In this document: piece by piece, positions 19,402 through 29,359 of the stretch
Position numbering within the stretch: position 1 is the first letter of the stretch
Layout: the number at the start of each line of letters is the position of its first letter
Assembly (NCBI GenBank): GCA_030263285.1
Contig: SZYB01000001.1
Location: 1-64,000, forward strand
Origin: Bergeyella sp.
GTDB taxonomy: Bacteria > Bacteroidota > Bacteroidia > Flavobacteriales > Weeksellaceae
DNA length: 64,000 nt
Direction: 5' to 3'
Notes under the pieces: generated by a model
Told to the model about the DNA's origin: nothing
Databases searched by the model: none
Seen by the model: only the letters and a program-made list of their open reading frames with translations
Made by a program: the position numbers and the translations under genes

Positions 19402-20541
19402 ATGAAGAATATTTATCTGGATAATGCAGCTACTACACCTATTGATGAGCAGGTGATGGATCTCATGATAAAAGTAATGAGGGACTGTTATGGTAACCCT
19501 TCATCTACACACAGCAGTGGTCAGGAAGCGAAGGCTCTTATAGAGGAAGTAAGAAGAAAAATTGCTGCCTATTTGAGAGTGCAACCGGGGGAGATTATTT
19601 TTACCTCATGTGGTACAGAGTCGAATAATCTTATCATTAAGTCCTGTGTAGAGCATTTGGGAGTGGAGAGAATTATAACTTCTCCTATGGAGCATAAGTG
19701 TGTAGCAGAATCTGTAAGGGATATGAAAAACAGAAAAGGGATAGAAGCAGTTTATATAAGACCGAACTCAAAGGGGGATATAACACTGGATCAAGTAGAG
19801 CAGGCACTTAAGTCTTCTGACAGAAAAACATTGGTAACTCTCATGCACGCCAATAATGAAATAGGCAATATATATGATATTTCTTCTATCGGGAAGTTGT
19901 GTAGAAGATATGGGGCCTATTTTCACTCGGATACGGTGCAAACCATAGGACATTTGGATGTCGATTTTTCAAAAACGGAGATTGATTTTGCTTCCTGTAG
20001 TGCACATAAATTTCATGGACCTAAGGGGGTGGGTTTTGCCTTTGTAAGAAAGACATCAAAACTTAAGTGTATGATTTCCGGTGGTGGACAAGAGAGAGAC
20101 TTGAGATCCGGCACAGAAAATGTCCCGGGGATTGTTGGGTTGGGAAAAGCTCTTGAGATATCATTGGAAAACAAAGATGACTATCAGTCTCATACCCAAG
20201 AGATAAAGGACTATGCAATAACACGCCTAAAAGAAGAAATAATAGGCATAAAGTTCAATGGATGGACAAGCAAAGAGAAGAGTCTTTATACACTGCTCAG
20301 TATTCTGTTGCCTTTTAAGGATCCCATGATAGGATTCAAGCTGGATATGAAAGGCATAGCAGTCTCCCAGGGAAGTGCTTGTTCTTCCGGAGCCACCAAA
20401 CCTTCTGCTGTTATGCTGATGTTATTGGACGAAGAGGAGATGAATAACTCTACTCCTCTGAGGGTATCATTCAGTCATAGGACAAAAAAAAAGGATATAG
20501 ACGCATTCGTGGAGGCATTGGTTTCGGTGCAACCGATATAA
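19402..20541 (+). CDS. cysteine desulfurase (NifS/IscS family)
   Basis: A PLP enzyme that removes sulfur from cysteine for Fe-S clusters or tRNA thiolation. The 379 residues begin IYLDNAATTPIDEQV. The PLP lysine lies in SCSAHKFHGPKGVGF, the cofactor-binding His in HSDTVQTIGH, and the catalytic Cys loop in QGSACSSGATKPS near residue 325. This is the class I NifS/IscS arrangement, distinct from SufS. No IscU or SufE is adjacent. The gene starts after about 270 bases without coding content and precedes trxA. Confidence 0.92.
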   Translation: MKNIYLDNAATTPIDEQVMDLMIKVMRDCYGNPSSTHSSGQEAKALIEEVRRKIAAYLRVQPGEIIFTSCGTESNNLIIKSCVEHLGVERIITSPMEHKCVAESVRDMKNRKGIEAVYIRPNSKGDITLDQVEQALKSSDRKTLVTLMHANNEIGNIYDISSIGKLCRRYGAYFHSDTVQTIGHLDVDFSKTEIDFASCSAHKFHGPKGVGFAFVRKTSKLKCMISGGGQERDLRSGTENVPGIVGLGKALEISLENKDDYQSHTQEIKDYAITRLKEEIIGIKFNGWTSKEKSLYTLLSILLPFKDPMIGFKLDMKGIAVSQGSACSSGATKPSAVMLMLLDEEEMNNSTPLRVSFSHRTKKKDIDAFVEALVSVQPI

Positions 20542-20629
20542 TATATAATTTCTATGATGAGTATAGAGAGATTTTGTTCTTTGTAAACTATAGATTCATT
20601 AACTTCGCGTGAGTTATAAAACATTAAAA

Positions 20630-20947
20630 ATGGCATTAGAAATTACAGATAGCAGTTTTCAGGATGTTGTACTGAATTCAGAGAAGCCCGTGTTGGTCGA
20701 TTTTTGGGCGACGTGGTGTGGTCCGTGTGTGACGCTAGGTCCTATCATAGAGGAGATAGCTAGAGATTTTGAAGGCAAAGCTGTAGTAGGAAAAGTTGAT
20801 GTAGATAACAATCAGAAAGTCTCTGCGGACTACGGAATCCGAAATATACCTACTGTGCTTATTTTCAAAAATGGACAAGTGGTAGATAAATTGGTGGGAG
20901 TAAGTCCGAGAGAGGTAATTGCCGAGAAACTTTCCGCTCATTTGTAA
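20630..20947 (+). CDS. trxA: thioredoxin
   Basis: A classical cytosolic thioredoxin of 105 residues reducing protein disulfides. The active site is WATWCGPC (Cys30, Cys33), Asp24 lies in VLVDFWA, and the cis-proline is in GIRNIPTVLIFKNG. The ATG at 20630 gives the standard N-terminus; a GTG 21 bases upstream would only add residues outside the fold. It is followed by a strong bidirectional terminator shared with sdhB. Confidence 0.96.
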   Translation: MALEITDSSFQDVVLNSEKPVLVDFWATWCGPCVTLGPIIEEIARDFEGKAVVGKVDVDNNQKVSADYGIRNIPTVLIFKNGQVVDKLVGVSPREVIAEKLSAHL

Positions 20948-21005
20948 ATAAGGAAAGGGGACAGAAAGTTTAGTAAGGAATCTGAAGGCGAAAATTTGGT
21001 CCTGT

Positions 21006-21060
21006 AAAAAAACACGATAAAAAAGGTCTCATGGCTGAGATGATTCTTTTATCGTGTTTT
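21006..21060. terminator. bidirectional terminator between trxA and sdhB
   Basis: AAAACACGATAAAA and TTTTATCGTGTTTT are perfect 14-base inverted repeats around a loop containing CTCATGGCTGAG, itself a smaller hairpin. A-rich and T-rich flanks on both sides fit termination in both directions between the convergent genes. Confidence 0.88.
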
Positions 21061-21083
21061 GTTATAGTGTATTTCCAAAGCTA

Positions 21084-21854
21084 CTAGTTTTCTGCGGTGA
21101 AATTGGCCGTCAAAAACTCTCTGTTCATTCGGGCTATATTTTCTAGAGAGATACCTTTGGGACATTCTACTTCGCAGGCCCCTGTGTTGGAACAGTTACC
21201 AAAGCCCTCTTCATCCATGGTTTTTACCATGTTCAGAACTCTTCTTTTAGCCTCCACTCTTCCTTGTGGCAAAAGTGCATATTGTGAAATTTTTGCCCCC
21301 ACAAAAAGCATTGCAGAGCTATTTTTGCAGGTGGCAACACAGGCACCACATCCTATGCAAGCGGCAGCATCCATCGCCTTATCGGCATCGTCTTTGGGAA
21401 TCAGCATGGCATTGGCATCGGTGGTATTCCCGGAGGTATTTACAGAAATAAAACCTCCAGCCGCCATGATCCTATCAAAGGCGCTGCGGTCCACCACTAA
21501 GTCTTTTATAATAGGAAAAGCGGCAGATCTCCATGGCTCTATCGTAATAGTTTCTCCATCTCTAAACATTCTCATGTGAAGCTGACAGGTAGTAATTCCG
21601 GTATCCGGACCATGTGCTCTTCCATTGATGTATAGGGAGCACATACCACATATTCCTTCCCTGCAGTCATGATCAAAAGCAACAGGCTCTTTTCCCTCTT
21701 CTATGAGTTTTTCGTTAAGTATATCGAGCATCTCAAGAAAGGAAGAATCCTTAGAAACATCAGAGATTTTATATACCTCAAACTGTCCTCTAGATTTATT
21801 ATTTTTTTGTCTCCAAATTTTCAGTGTAAGATTGAGACCTTTTTTTTCACTCAT
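21084..21854 (-). CDS. sdhB: succinate dehydrogenase/fumarate reductase iron-sulfur subunit
   Basis: The electron-transfer subunit between the flavoprotein and the membrane quinone site. The 256 residues show the [2Fe-2S] ligands in [15 protein letters not shown] with a later TTCQLH, then the [4Fe-4S] motif [13 protein letters not shown] and the [3Fe-4S]/[4Fe-4S] motif [14 protein letters not shown]. It lies 224 bases downstream of sdhA; the gap has no recognisable gene. The order sdhC-sdhA-sdhB is typical of B-type enzymes in Bacteroidetes. Confidence 0.96.
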   Translation of the reverse strand: MSEKKGLNLTLKIWRQKNNKSRGQFEVYKISDVSKDSSFLEMLDILNEKLIEEGKEPVAFDHDCREGICGMCSLYINGRAHGPDTGITTCQLHMRMFRDGETITIEPWRSAAFPIIKDLVVDRSAFDRIMAAGGFISVNTSGNTTDANAMLIPKDDADKAMDAAACIGCGACVATCKNSSAMLFVGAKISQYALLPQGRVEAKRRVLNMVKTMDEEGFGNCSNTGACEVECPKGISLENIARMNREFLTANFTAEN

Positions 21855-22078
21855 AATTTTTATTTTTGCTGGAGATTACTTTTTTGGTTTGTCATCACTT
21901 TTCAGACTGCATGCCCTTGGGGGATTTTTTTTATATCTTTCTCTTTCAATATTTCAGTATATCCTTATCGTTGCTTTTTCAATATTTAAGGGCTTATCGC
22001 AGGTGCTTTTAATGAGATCGCCAGATTTTCTGTGTTCTCAATCTCTTCATGCAAACCCGCTCCCGTCCCTCTTATCGT

Positions 22079-24091
22079 TTATTTATAGCTTCTGGTTTTT
22101 ACCTCAATATTATCGTAAACAAGATCTTCTCTGTGTAGAATTTCTTTGTTGATGTCAGGACCGTTATACTGCCATGCTGCTACATATTTATAGTTTTCAT
22201 CATCTCTTTTTGCTTCTCCGTCTTCTGTAGAGTGATCTTCCCGGAAATGTCCTCCACAAGATTCATTTCTATTAAGTGCGTCTATTGCCAAGAGTTGTCC
22301 CAGTTCTAAAAAGTCGGCCACACGAAAGGCTTTTTCCAACTCAGTATTCATGCCTTCTTTCTCTCCGGGTACTTTTACCTCTTTCCAGAATTCATTTCTT
22401 GCTTTTTCTATTTCCTTAATTGCTTCTTTTAGTCCCTCCGGGGTTCTCCTCATACCTACCTTATTCCACATAATGTGACCCAGTTTTTTATGGAAATAAT
22501 CCACAGAATGAGAACCTTTATTCGACAAGAAAAAATCTATCTTTTCTTTTACCGAATCTTCGGCCGCAGCAAAGTTTTCAGTCTGGGTAGAAATTTCACC
22601 TGTACGAATGTCACCGGAAAGATAATCGGCAATAGTGTAGGGCAAAACAAAATAACCGTCGGCAAGGCCTTGCATAAGAGCAGAAGCACCCAGACGGTTT
22701 GCCCCGTGATCAGAAAAATTGGCTTCTCCTATCACAAAGCATCCAGGTATAGTAGACATGAGATTATAATCCACCCATATACCTCCCATGGTGTAATGCA
22801 CCGCAGGATAAATCTTCATAGGGGTCTTATAAGGATCATCAGCAGTTATCTTTTCATACATCTGGAAGAGATTTCCATACTTTTCTTCTATCCAGGCCTT
22901 ACCCAGATCATATATCTGTTTATCGGAGGGGTTATGGATATTTTTTTCCAGCGCTGCCTCACGACCTTTTTTCATTATCTCTGTAGAAAAATCCAAAAAA
23001 ACTCCCTCTTTGGTATCATTGTTTTCTATTCCAAATCCAGCATCACATCTCTCTTTTGCAGCTCTGGATGCTACATCCCTCGGGACAAGATTTCCAAAGG
23101 CAGGGTAGCGTCTCTCTAGATAATAGTCTCTGTCTTCTTCCTTTATGTTTTCTGGACGTAATTTTCCCTCTCTTACTGATTTGGCATCCTCTATATTTTT
23201 GGGAACCCAGATTCTGCCAGAATTTCTCAGCGATTCTGACATCAAGGTGAGTTTGGATTGCTGCGTGCCATGAACGGGAATACAGGTAGGATGTATCTGT
23301 ACATAGCAAGGATTGGCAAAATAGGCACCTTTTTTATGTATTTTCCATGAGGCAGAAACATTGGATCCCATAGCATTGGTGGAGAGAAAGTATACATTAC
23401 CATAACCTCCGGAAGCAATGACTACGGCATGGGCAGAGTGTCGTTCTATTTCTCCGGTGACAAGATTTCTGGCAATAATACCTCTGGCTTTTCCATCTAC
23501 AATTACCAGATCCATCATCTCGTGACGATTATACATTTTTATTCTCCCTTTTCCTATTTGTCTGCTCATAGCAGAATAGGCACCTAAGAGGAGCTGTTGC
23601 CCCGTTTGTCCTTTTGCGTAAAAAGTTCGTTTTACCTGTACCCCACCAAAAGATCTGTTATCTAGCTGCCCACCATAATCTCTCCCAAACGGAACCCCTT
23701 GAGATACACATTGGTCTATAATATTTGCAGAAACTTCTGCCAAACGATATACATTTGCCTCTCTGGCTCTGTAGTCTCCTCCCTTTATAGTGTCGTAGAA
23801 AAGCCTGTATATAGAATCTCCATCACCTTGGTAGTTTTTGGCGGCATTTATACCCCCTTGTGCCGCTATTGAGTGTGCTCTTCTGGGGGAGTCTTGGTAG
23901 CAAAATGATTTTACATTATATCCCTGTTCTGCGAGGGTAGCCGCAGCAGAGCCCCCTGCCAATCCTGTCCCCACTATTATAATGTCTATCTTGTCACGGT
24001 TATTGGGTGCCACAAGATTCATGTGGTCTTTATGATTTTTCCACTTGTTTTTAAGAGGACCTTTAGGAATTTTAGAATCGAGTGGAGCCAT
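22079..24091 (-). CDS. sdhA: succinate dehydrogenase/fumarate reductase flavoprotein subunit
   Basis: The catalytic FAD subunit that interconverts succinate and fumarate, 670 residues. The dinucleotide loop is [20 protein letters not shown], the covalently flavinylated His is in [14 protein letters not shown], and the active-site segments ATNAMGSN-type, HPTCIPVHG and [17 protein letters not shown] are present. The long form with an internal insertion matches the Bacteroidetes/Bacillus group. It sits 51 bases downstream of sdhC. Confidence 0.97.
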   Translation of the reverse strand: MAPLDSKIPKGPLKNKWKNHKDHMNLVAPNNRDKIDIIIVGTGLAGGSAAATLAEQGYNVKSFCYQDSPRRAHSIAAQGGINAAKNYQGDGDSIYRLFYDTIKGGDYRAREANVYRLAEVSANIIDQCVSQGVPFGRDYGGQLDNRSFGGVQVKRTFYAKGQTGQQLLLGAYSAMSRQIGKGRIKMYNRHEMMDLVIVDGKARGIIARNLVTGEIERHSAHAVVIASGGYGNVYFLSTNAMGSNVSASWKIHKKGAYFANPCYVQIHPTCIPVHGTQQSKLTLMSESLRNSGRIWVPKNIEDAKSVREGKLRPENIKEEDRDYYLERRYPAFGNLVPRDVASRAAKERCDAGFGIENNDTKEGVFLDFSTEIMKKGREAALEKNIHNPSDKQIYDLGKAWIEEKYGNLFQMYEKITADDPYKTPMKIYPAVHYTMGGIWVDYNLMSTIPGCFVIGEANFSDHGANRLGASALMQGLADGYFVLPYTIADYLSGDIRTGEISTQTENFAAAEDSVKEKIDFFLSNKGSHSVDYFHKKLGHIMWNKVGMRRTPEGLKEAIKEIEKARNEFWKEVKVPGEKEGMNTELEKAFRVADFLELGQLLAIDALNRNESCGGHFREDHSTEDGEAKRDDENYKYVAAWQYNGPDINKEILHREDLVYDNIEVKTRSYK

Positions 24092-24142
24092 GAATATGGG
24101 AGTTTTAAAATAATAAATAATAGACGATGATTAGGATTACCT

Positions 24143-24826
24143 TTAACTAAAAATAGGGGCAAGACCTGCATAGTGAAAAATAGCCACCAAAATAAATCCC
24201 AGAGGAACGAGAATCGCATACCATTTCCCCATAGACTCTATGATAGGAGTGTACTTAGGTCGTCTGGCTCCTATGGACTGAAATGAAGATTGAAAGCCAT
24301 GAGCCAAATGCAATCCTAAAAGAACGAAGCCTATCACATAAAATACTACCCTCCATGTGGTTTGAAATTTATGATGCAATTCTCCCCAAAACCTTTCTGT
24401 ATCTTCTGAATTTCCATTTCCAGGAAAGTATTTATATGCAGTTTCAGGATACCAAAAGTCAAATAAATGCAATGCCAAAAAAGCAAGTATAACCCCCCCG
24501 GAGATGATCATATTCCTAGACATCCAAGTAGAATTTGCCGAGGCATTGTTTATTGCGTATTTTATGGGTCTTGATTTGTTGTTTCTTATTTCCAACACAA
24601 AACCCATGATGAAATGAAAAATCACTCCAAAAAACAAGATGGGTTGCATAAGATACTGTACGAAGGGATTATACCCCATAAAATAGGAAGCCTTATTGAA
24701 GGCCGATTCACTAAAGACAGATAATAAATTTGTAGATAAATGAAGTATCAAAAAAATAAGCAGAAACAAGGCCGAGATAGCCATTGTGTATTTTCTGCCG
24801 ATGGAAGAATCTAGGAATCCTGACAT
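24143..24826 (-). CDS. sdhC: succinate dehydrogenase cytochrome b subunit (B-type)
   Basis: A 227-residue membrane anchor with five hydrophobic segments (for example AISALFLLIFLILHLSTNLL; ILFFGVIFHFIMGFVL; IISGGVILAFLALHLFDFW; VVFYVIGFVLLGLHLAHGF). Histidines in LILHLS, VIFHFIMG, LALHLF and GLHLAHG are the expected ligands of two hemes, as in the single-anchor B. subtilis/Wolinella type, so no sdhD is needed. It is the first gene of the sdhCAB operon, with a candidate -7 element 34 bases upstream. Confidence 0.93.
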   Translation of the reverse strand: MSGFLDSSIGRKYTMAISALFLLIFLILHLSTNLLSVFSESAFNKASYFMGYNPFVQYLMQPILFFGVIFHFIMGFVLEIRNNKSRPIKYAINNASANSTWMSRNMIISGGVILAFLALHLFDFWYPETAYKYFPGNGNSEDTERFWGELHHKFQTTWRVVFYVIGFVLLGLHLAHGFQSSFQSIGARRPKYTPIIESMGKWYAILVPLGFILVAIFHYAGLAPIFS

Positions 24827-24859
24827 GAGCGATTATATATTTATAATATTGAGTCTCGG

Positions 24860-24867
24860 CAAAGCTA
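24860..24867 (-). promoter_or_regulatory. putative -7 element of sdhCAB
   Basis: TAGCTTTG on the minus strand matches TAnnTTTG and is 34 bases before the sdhC start. No clear -33 element was found. Confidence 0.35.
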
Positions 24868-24970
24868 ATGAAATGTTAACAGATTTCATAGCTGAATTTT
24901 CTCATAAACATAGTTTATAACTCTTCTAAATAATATACCAGTGCTTGTCTTGGGGTATAAAACAGACCAA

Positions 24971-26776
24971 TTAGTAGACAGTATAATTTTTCCCTTTGTA
25001 TCGGATAATATTATTATTTCTCAGAATGTCAACAATCTGATAATTTTTTACTCTAGAATGGGTAATGTACGGAGTGATAATGTATTTTGTGAGATGATCT
25101 TTATCGGTGTTTTTGGGGACAAAAAAAATGGCGGTATTTTTTTCTTTTACAGAAAGTATATGTTTTCCCCCCAGATTATAACTTAGTACTTCGCGAGTGT
25201 TGTAAGCATGAAAATTGAGTGCAAGTCTTAGACTGAAAAAAAGAAATAAGAAAAGAGCCGAGATGAGAATATTTTTTAGGGAGAATTGTAGGATAAGAAA
25301 TCTCAGGCTAAAAATGATAGTACACAAAACAAAAAATTCACTGATATCCAATGGAATGTTTCGTAGGATAAATGAAGGAAATGAAGAAAAAAAATGAACA
25401 AGAGATAGGAAAACTTCAGAGGATATATTGTAAAGGGAAAAGAGTAAAGGGATTTTAATTCCTGAAGAGACGATGAAGACCATGAACAGGGAAGAAATAA
25501 TTACAATTTCCGTAAGAGGTACGATCACAAGATTAGCTAAAACAGAAAGAATGTAAAACTGATGGAAATAATATAGGATGAGAGGCAGGGTAGCAATCTG
25601 AGCGCTTAAAGTGAGCGCTAAAATTTTTGTAAAATACTCAAGAAGTTTAGATTTGTTTTCGGGAAGGGCTTTAACAATGGGAGAATAAAGCCAGTATATT
25701 CCCAAAACAGCAGAGAAACTGAGCTGGAACCCAAGATCAAAAATCTGAAATGGATCAAAAATCAAAATAATAAATGCAGACAAGGATAAAGAATGCAATA
25801 GATTGGGAGTTCTTTGTGTGAGTACATAGAGGTAATATACTGTAATCATAATGCAAGAGCGGACTATGGGGTTTCCGTAACCTATGAACACACAAAAACA
25901 CCAGATCAAGGTCAGAGAAATAAGAATCACAATTTTTCTGTATTTGTAAGAAAAAATGAGGGAGAGGAGAGAAAAAGTCATCCAGAAGATAACTGCCATG
26001 TGCGCTCCGGATATGGTTAGAATATGTGCCAGTCCGGCATGTGTGAAATCCGATGTTATATCGGGTGAAATCCGGGATTTATCGGCTAGCACTATCGCTT
26101 TTATAAGTTCTTTATTTTTGCTGGAGAGAATGGGAGCCCGGTCTATTTTTATGAGAATTTTTCGTCTTTTTTCTTTGATTCTATCTCCTATACCGATAGG
26201 GTTCTTTTTTGTTTTTGAGAGATCAGAATCAGAATAGATTAAAAAGTGTATTCCTTTTCTTTCGAGGTATTTTTTGTAATCAAAGGAGTAGGGCGATGGT
26301 TTTTCTTTAAGTTTATAAACATTAAATGTTCCGGTATAGTAATGCTGAAAATCTAGTGGTCTGAGTTTTTTTTGATGAGAAAATATCGCCAGAGTATTGC
26401 GGGACAGATTATGGATTTTAACTTCGTATTTTCTGTATTTTTCGTTGGATTTTAATTCGTGCTGGAGACTAAAGGTGATTTTTTCTTTAGGTTTTATTGG
26501 ATAAGAAAAATCATGGGATTTTAAGGACAAGAAGTAAGATAAAACTCCTAAAGTAAAGAAGAATCCCAGCAATAAAAATTCTTGCAAAACCAGTGTGTAT
26601 GGCGAGAGTTGGTTGTATGATTTTTTAAATATAAAGGGGATGCATGCCCCAACAACAGAAAGAATAACCAACGCGTACACACAGCTTCCCGACAGAAAGA
26701 AAAAATTTTCAAAAAGCAATCCGAGAATATAACCGATCAACAAGATAAACAGAGGTTGTTTTTTCACAAATGTCAA
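24971..26776 (-). CDS. comEC: ComEC/Rec2-family DNA-uptake channel
   Basis: ComEC forms the inner-membrane channel for single-stranded DNA during natural transformation. The 601-residue protein has hydrophobic N-terminal segments, a soluble DUF4131-like region (residues about 95-200), and the Competence domain starting at about residue 235 with the family motif HAGLAHILTISGAHMAV and FIGYGNPIVRSCIM, then several membrane helices. The C-terminal soluble part is short and lacks the metallo-beta-lactamase-like motif found in Gram-positive ComEC, as is usual in Flavobacteria. It is head-to-head with the comF-like gene. Confidence 0.88.
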   Translation of the reverse strand: MTFVKKQPLFILLIGYILGLLFENFFFLSGSCVYALVILSVVGACIPFIFKKSYNQLSPYTLVLQEFLLLGFFFTLGVLSYFLSLKSHDFSYPIKPKEKITFSLQHELKSNEKYRKYEVKIHNLSRNTLAIFSHQKKLRPLDFQHYYTGTFNVYKLKEKPSPYSFDYKKYLERKGIHFLIYSDSDLSKTKKNPIGIGDRIKEKRRKILIKIDRAPILSSKNKELIKAIVLADKSRISPDITSDFTHAGLAHILTISGAHMAVIFWMTFSLLSLIFSYKYRKIVILISLTLIWCFCVFIGYGNPIVRSCIMITVYYLYVLTQRTPNLLHSLSLSAFIILIFDPFQIFDLGFQLSFSAVLGIYWLYSPIVKALPENKSKLLEYFTKILALTLSAQIATLPLILYYFHQFYILSVLANLVIVPLTEIVIISSLFMVFIVSSGIKIPLLFSLYNISSEVFLSLVHFFSSFPSFILRNIPLDISEFFVLCTIIFSLRFLILQFSLKNILISALFLFLFFSLRLALNFHAYNTREVLSYNLGGKHILSVKEKNTAIFFVPKNTDKDHLTKYIITPYITHSRVKNYQIVDILRNNNIIRYKGKNYTVY

Positions 26777-26852
26777 TACTTTGTGATAAATTTAGTGAGA
26801 TTTATCCAGGGAATAATTAGAATTAAAATAATTGGGTAGAGGGGGTTCCACC

Positions 26853-27533
26853 ATGATCATGACAAGTAGATTGGGCTCTTTTGTTCGGGATATTTTTTTG
26901 CCCAGCAGGTGCTTGGGTTGTGGCAGAATTGTAGATGCAGAGGTCTGTTTATGTTTTTTGTGTGAGGATAAAATTCATTTTTTGCACGAATCCTTTTCTG
27001 ACCATAATGAGCTTAGGGAGAGGTGCAGTGTTTTATTTCCGGTGCAGGTGGCCTGTTCGTTGATGAAGTACGAGAGAAATGCTTTAGCCAAGAAAATGAT
27101 CCACTCTCTGAAATACGGACAGAGGGAGAGCATAGGACAATATATTGCCAGAATGGCAATTGAGAGATTAGACATCGGAGCGCTTAGACCCGATTTGTTA
27201 GTCAGCATTCCTCTGCATCTCAGAAAATACAGGAAAAGAGGATACAACCAGTTGCATCTTTTTACCGAAACTTTATCTGAGTACTACCATATTCCTTATG
27301 ACCATAAAGTTTTAAAAAGGAATAAACACCTAAAATCACAGGCCCAAAAAAACAAATCGGCCCGGCAGAAAAGTGATTTTAGTTTTTCTCTTAATAGAGA
27401 AATAGAAAATACCCATGTGCTTCTCATCGATGATGTTTTTACCACGGGGCAAACTTTGGCGCAGGCGTCCTGGGCTGTTTTGTCTCGTAAAAATAACAAA
27501 GTGAGCATTTTAGTCATGGCGATGGAAGGCTAA
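26853..27533 (+). CDS. ComF-like phosphoribosyltransferase
   Basis: ComF-family proteins pair an N-terminal zinc-ribbon with a PRTase fold and are needed for transformation in several bacteria. The start at 26853 (or the ATG at 26859) gives about 226 residues. Zinc-ribbon cysteines occur in SRCLGCGRI and CLCFLCEDK, the double-zinc family signature LKYGQRESIGQYIA follows, then SIPLHLRKYRKRGYNQ and the PRPP loop VLLIDDVFTTGQT. The gene is divergent from comEC with 76 bases between the two starts, so they could share a control region. Confidence 0.87.
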   Translation: MIMTSRLGSFVRDIFLPSRCLGCGRIVDAEVCLCFLCEDKIHFLHESFSDHNELRERCSVLFPVQVACSLMKYERNALAKKMIHSLKYGQRESIGQYIARMAIERLDIGALRPDLLVSIPLHLRKYRKRGYNQLHLFTETLSEYYHIPYDHKVLKRNKHLKSQAQKNKSARQKSDFSFSLNREIENTHVLLIDDVFTTGQTLAQASWAVLSRKNNKVSILVMAMEG

Positions 27534-27544
27534 AGTAGAATGTA

Positions 27545-27652
27545 TTAACGTTGTAATTTTTCCCCATAAGCCAAATCTCCCGCATCTCCTAGTCCCGGAG
27601 AAATATAACCCTCGGGGGTAAGACGATTATCTATGGCGCCTACCGCAGAAAT
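27545..27652 (-). pseudogene. upp: 3' remnant of uracil phosphoribosyltransferase (upp)
   Basis: On the minus strand the last 35 codons read [20 protein letters not shown], then [14 protein letters not shown] and a stop. This is the conserved UPRT C-terminus including the uracil-binding [12 protein letters not shown] loop. Directly upstream there is an in-frame TAG at 27653-27655, and no upstream part of the protein can be found before der. The PRPP-binding core is absent, so the gene cannot function. Confidence 0.85.
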
Positions 27653-27798
27653 CTATCTGGAGGGAGTAGATCGGCTTGGGTTAAGTCAATAAATAGGGAA
27701 AACGGTTTCAAATCTGGTAGCAAATATAGGACCCAACCGTCATTTATAGGAAGTAATTTCTCAATCGGGGGGGGGCAAATGGAACCCGTCTCCTTCGT

Positions 27799-29109
27799 TT
27801 ATTTCTGCCGGAAATAGACTTCTATAGGCACCCCGGTAAACCCGAATTGTTTTCTTAATTGGTTTTCTGTAAATCTTTTGTAAGTTTCCTTTATGTATTG
27901 TGGCAGATTACAAAAAAATACAAACTGAGGAGAGGGTGTGGGGAGTTGTACGCAATATTTTATCTTGATGTATTTTCCTTTAATTGCAGGGGGCGGCGTT
28001 TGCTCAAATACGGGAAGCATGACTTCATTCAACTTGGAAGTTTTTATCTTTTTCTTTCGGTTTTCGTACACTTCCATCGCAAGTTCTACAGCTTTTAGAA
28101 TTCTTTGTTTTGTAAGGGCGGAAATAAATAAGACAGGGACATCTCGGAACTGACCTATCCGTTCTTTTACTGCTTTCTCAAAATCCCGAATGGAATGTGT
28201 CCCCTTGTCTTTTATGAGATCCCATTTGTTGACCAAAATGACAATTCCCTTTCGGTTTCTTTGGGCGAGACCGAAAATATTCATATCCTGAGATTCCCAT
28301 CCTTGTGTGGCGTCTATCATGATAATCACGACATCAGAATACTCTATAGAACGTATAGAGCGCACAACAGAGTAAAATTCCAAATCCTCGGAGACCTTGG
28401 CCTTTTTGCGAATTCCTGCCGTGTCTATCAGTACAAATTCGTACCCGAATTTCTTATATAAAGTCTGTATGCTGTCTCGGGTAGTTCCTGCCATCTCGGT
28501 TACGATATTTCTTTCTACATCAAGTAACGCATTGGTGAGGGTAGATTTTCCTACGTTGGGTCTTCCGGCGATAGTGATTTTAGGCAAACCCTCGTAAGGA
28601 TCCTTATAATCCTTGGTAGGGAAATCTTTTACGATATCATCCAGTAATTCTCCCGTTCCCGATCCCGTGGCAGAAGAAAGAGTATAGTATCTTTCTATTC
28701 CCAGTTGATAGAATTCTGTGGCAGGGAGCTCTTCTCTGGCAGAGTCCACCTTATTTACCACCACATACACAGGTTTTTTTGTTTTTCTCAAAAGCTCGTA
28801 GATTTCATAATCGGTATCGGTAAGTCCTTCTTCCACGTTCATCATAAAGATAATGGAAGTAGCTTCGTCTAAAGCGAGCTGTACTTGCTTTCTTATTTCT
28901 GCTTCAAAGATATCTTCTGTACCCACATCATATCCCCCGGTGTCTATCACCGTAAATTCTACTCCGTTCCAGTCGGACTTTCCGTAATGACGATCCCTTG
29001 TTACCCCGGCAGTAGAGTCTATTATAGCCTCGCGTCTTTCTAACAACCTGTTAAAAAGGGTTGATTTTCCCACATTGGGTCTGCCTACAATAGCCACGAT
29101 GTTTGACAT
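27799..29109 (-). CDS. der: ribosome-assembly GTPase Der (EngA)
   Basis: Der has two tandem GTPase domains and a KH-like domain and is required for 50S assembly. Both G1 loops are present, GRPNVGKSTLFNRL near the start and GRPNVGKSTLTNALL near residue 180, with DTGGY and DTAGIRKK as G3 motifs and VNKVD and VNKWD as G4 motifs. The C-terminal KH-like part contains KIKYCVQLPTPSPQFVFFCN. The 436 residues are full length. It lies upstream of the upp remnant and 250 bases after the end of the AddA-like gene; that gap holds nothing recognisable. Confidence 0.97.
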   Translation of the reverse strand: MSNIVAIVGRPNVGKSTLFNRLLERREAIIDSTAGVTRDRHYGKSDWNGVEFTVIDTGGYDVGTEDIFEAEIRKQVQLALDEATSIIFMMNVEEGLTDTDYEIYELLRKTKKPVYVVVNKVDSAREELPATEFYQLGIERYYTLSSATGSGTGELLDDIVKDFPTKDYKDPYEGLPKITIAGRPNVGKSTLTNALLDVERNIVTEMAGTTRDSIQTLYKKFGYEFVLIDTAGIRKKAKVSEDLEFYSVVRSIRSIEYSDVVIIMIDATQGWESQDMNIFGLAQRNRKGIVILVNKWDLIKDKGTHSIRDFEKAVKERIGQFRDVPVLFISALTKQRILKAVELAMEVYENRKKKIKTSKLNEVMLPVFEQTPPPAIKGKYIKIKYCVQLPTPSPQFVFFCNLPQYIKETYKRFTENQLRKQFGFTGVPIEVYFRQK

Positions 29110-29359
29110 GTCCTCGTTTTTTATAAACCTTCGGCAAAAAATGCAAAAAAAAGTCTTTGCGAAGATAGTTTATTTCTGCTTGGGTTTAAAGAAGCTATAT
29201 TCTTACCTTGTACACCAAAATATATAGTTTTTCTTTTCAAGAAGTCTAATACGATGATGCATGATCCTTTTAGCGGTATAAATTTGTTAATCTAAAAACT
29301 CGGGTCCGTTGTAACTGAGTGGCCGCACCGTGCATATCTCCTCGTATAGTGATAACGTC

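Noticed and set aside
21855-22078. Unusually long sdhA-sdhB gap checked for a small gene
   Set aside because: No start with a plausible frame or conserved motif; only short AT-rich repeats of AAATATTGAAA-type sequence.
22475-23119. Plus-strand frame of 214 residues within sdhA
   Set aside because: It is fully antisense to sdhA, which has all catalytic motifs.
29110-29359. Gap between der and the AddA-like gene checked for a remnant gene
   Set aside because: No frame longer than about 20 codons with protein-like content and no hairpin of note was seen on either strand.
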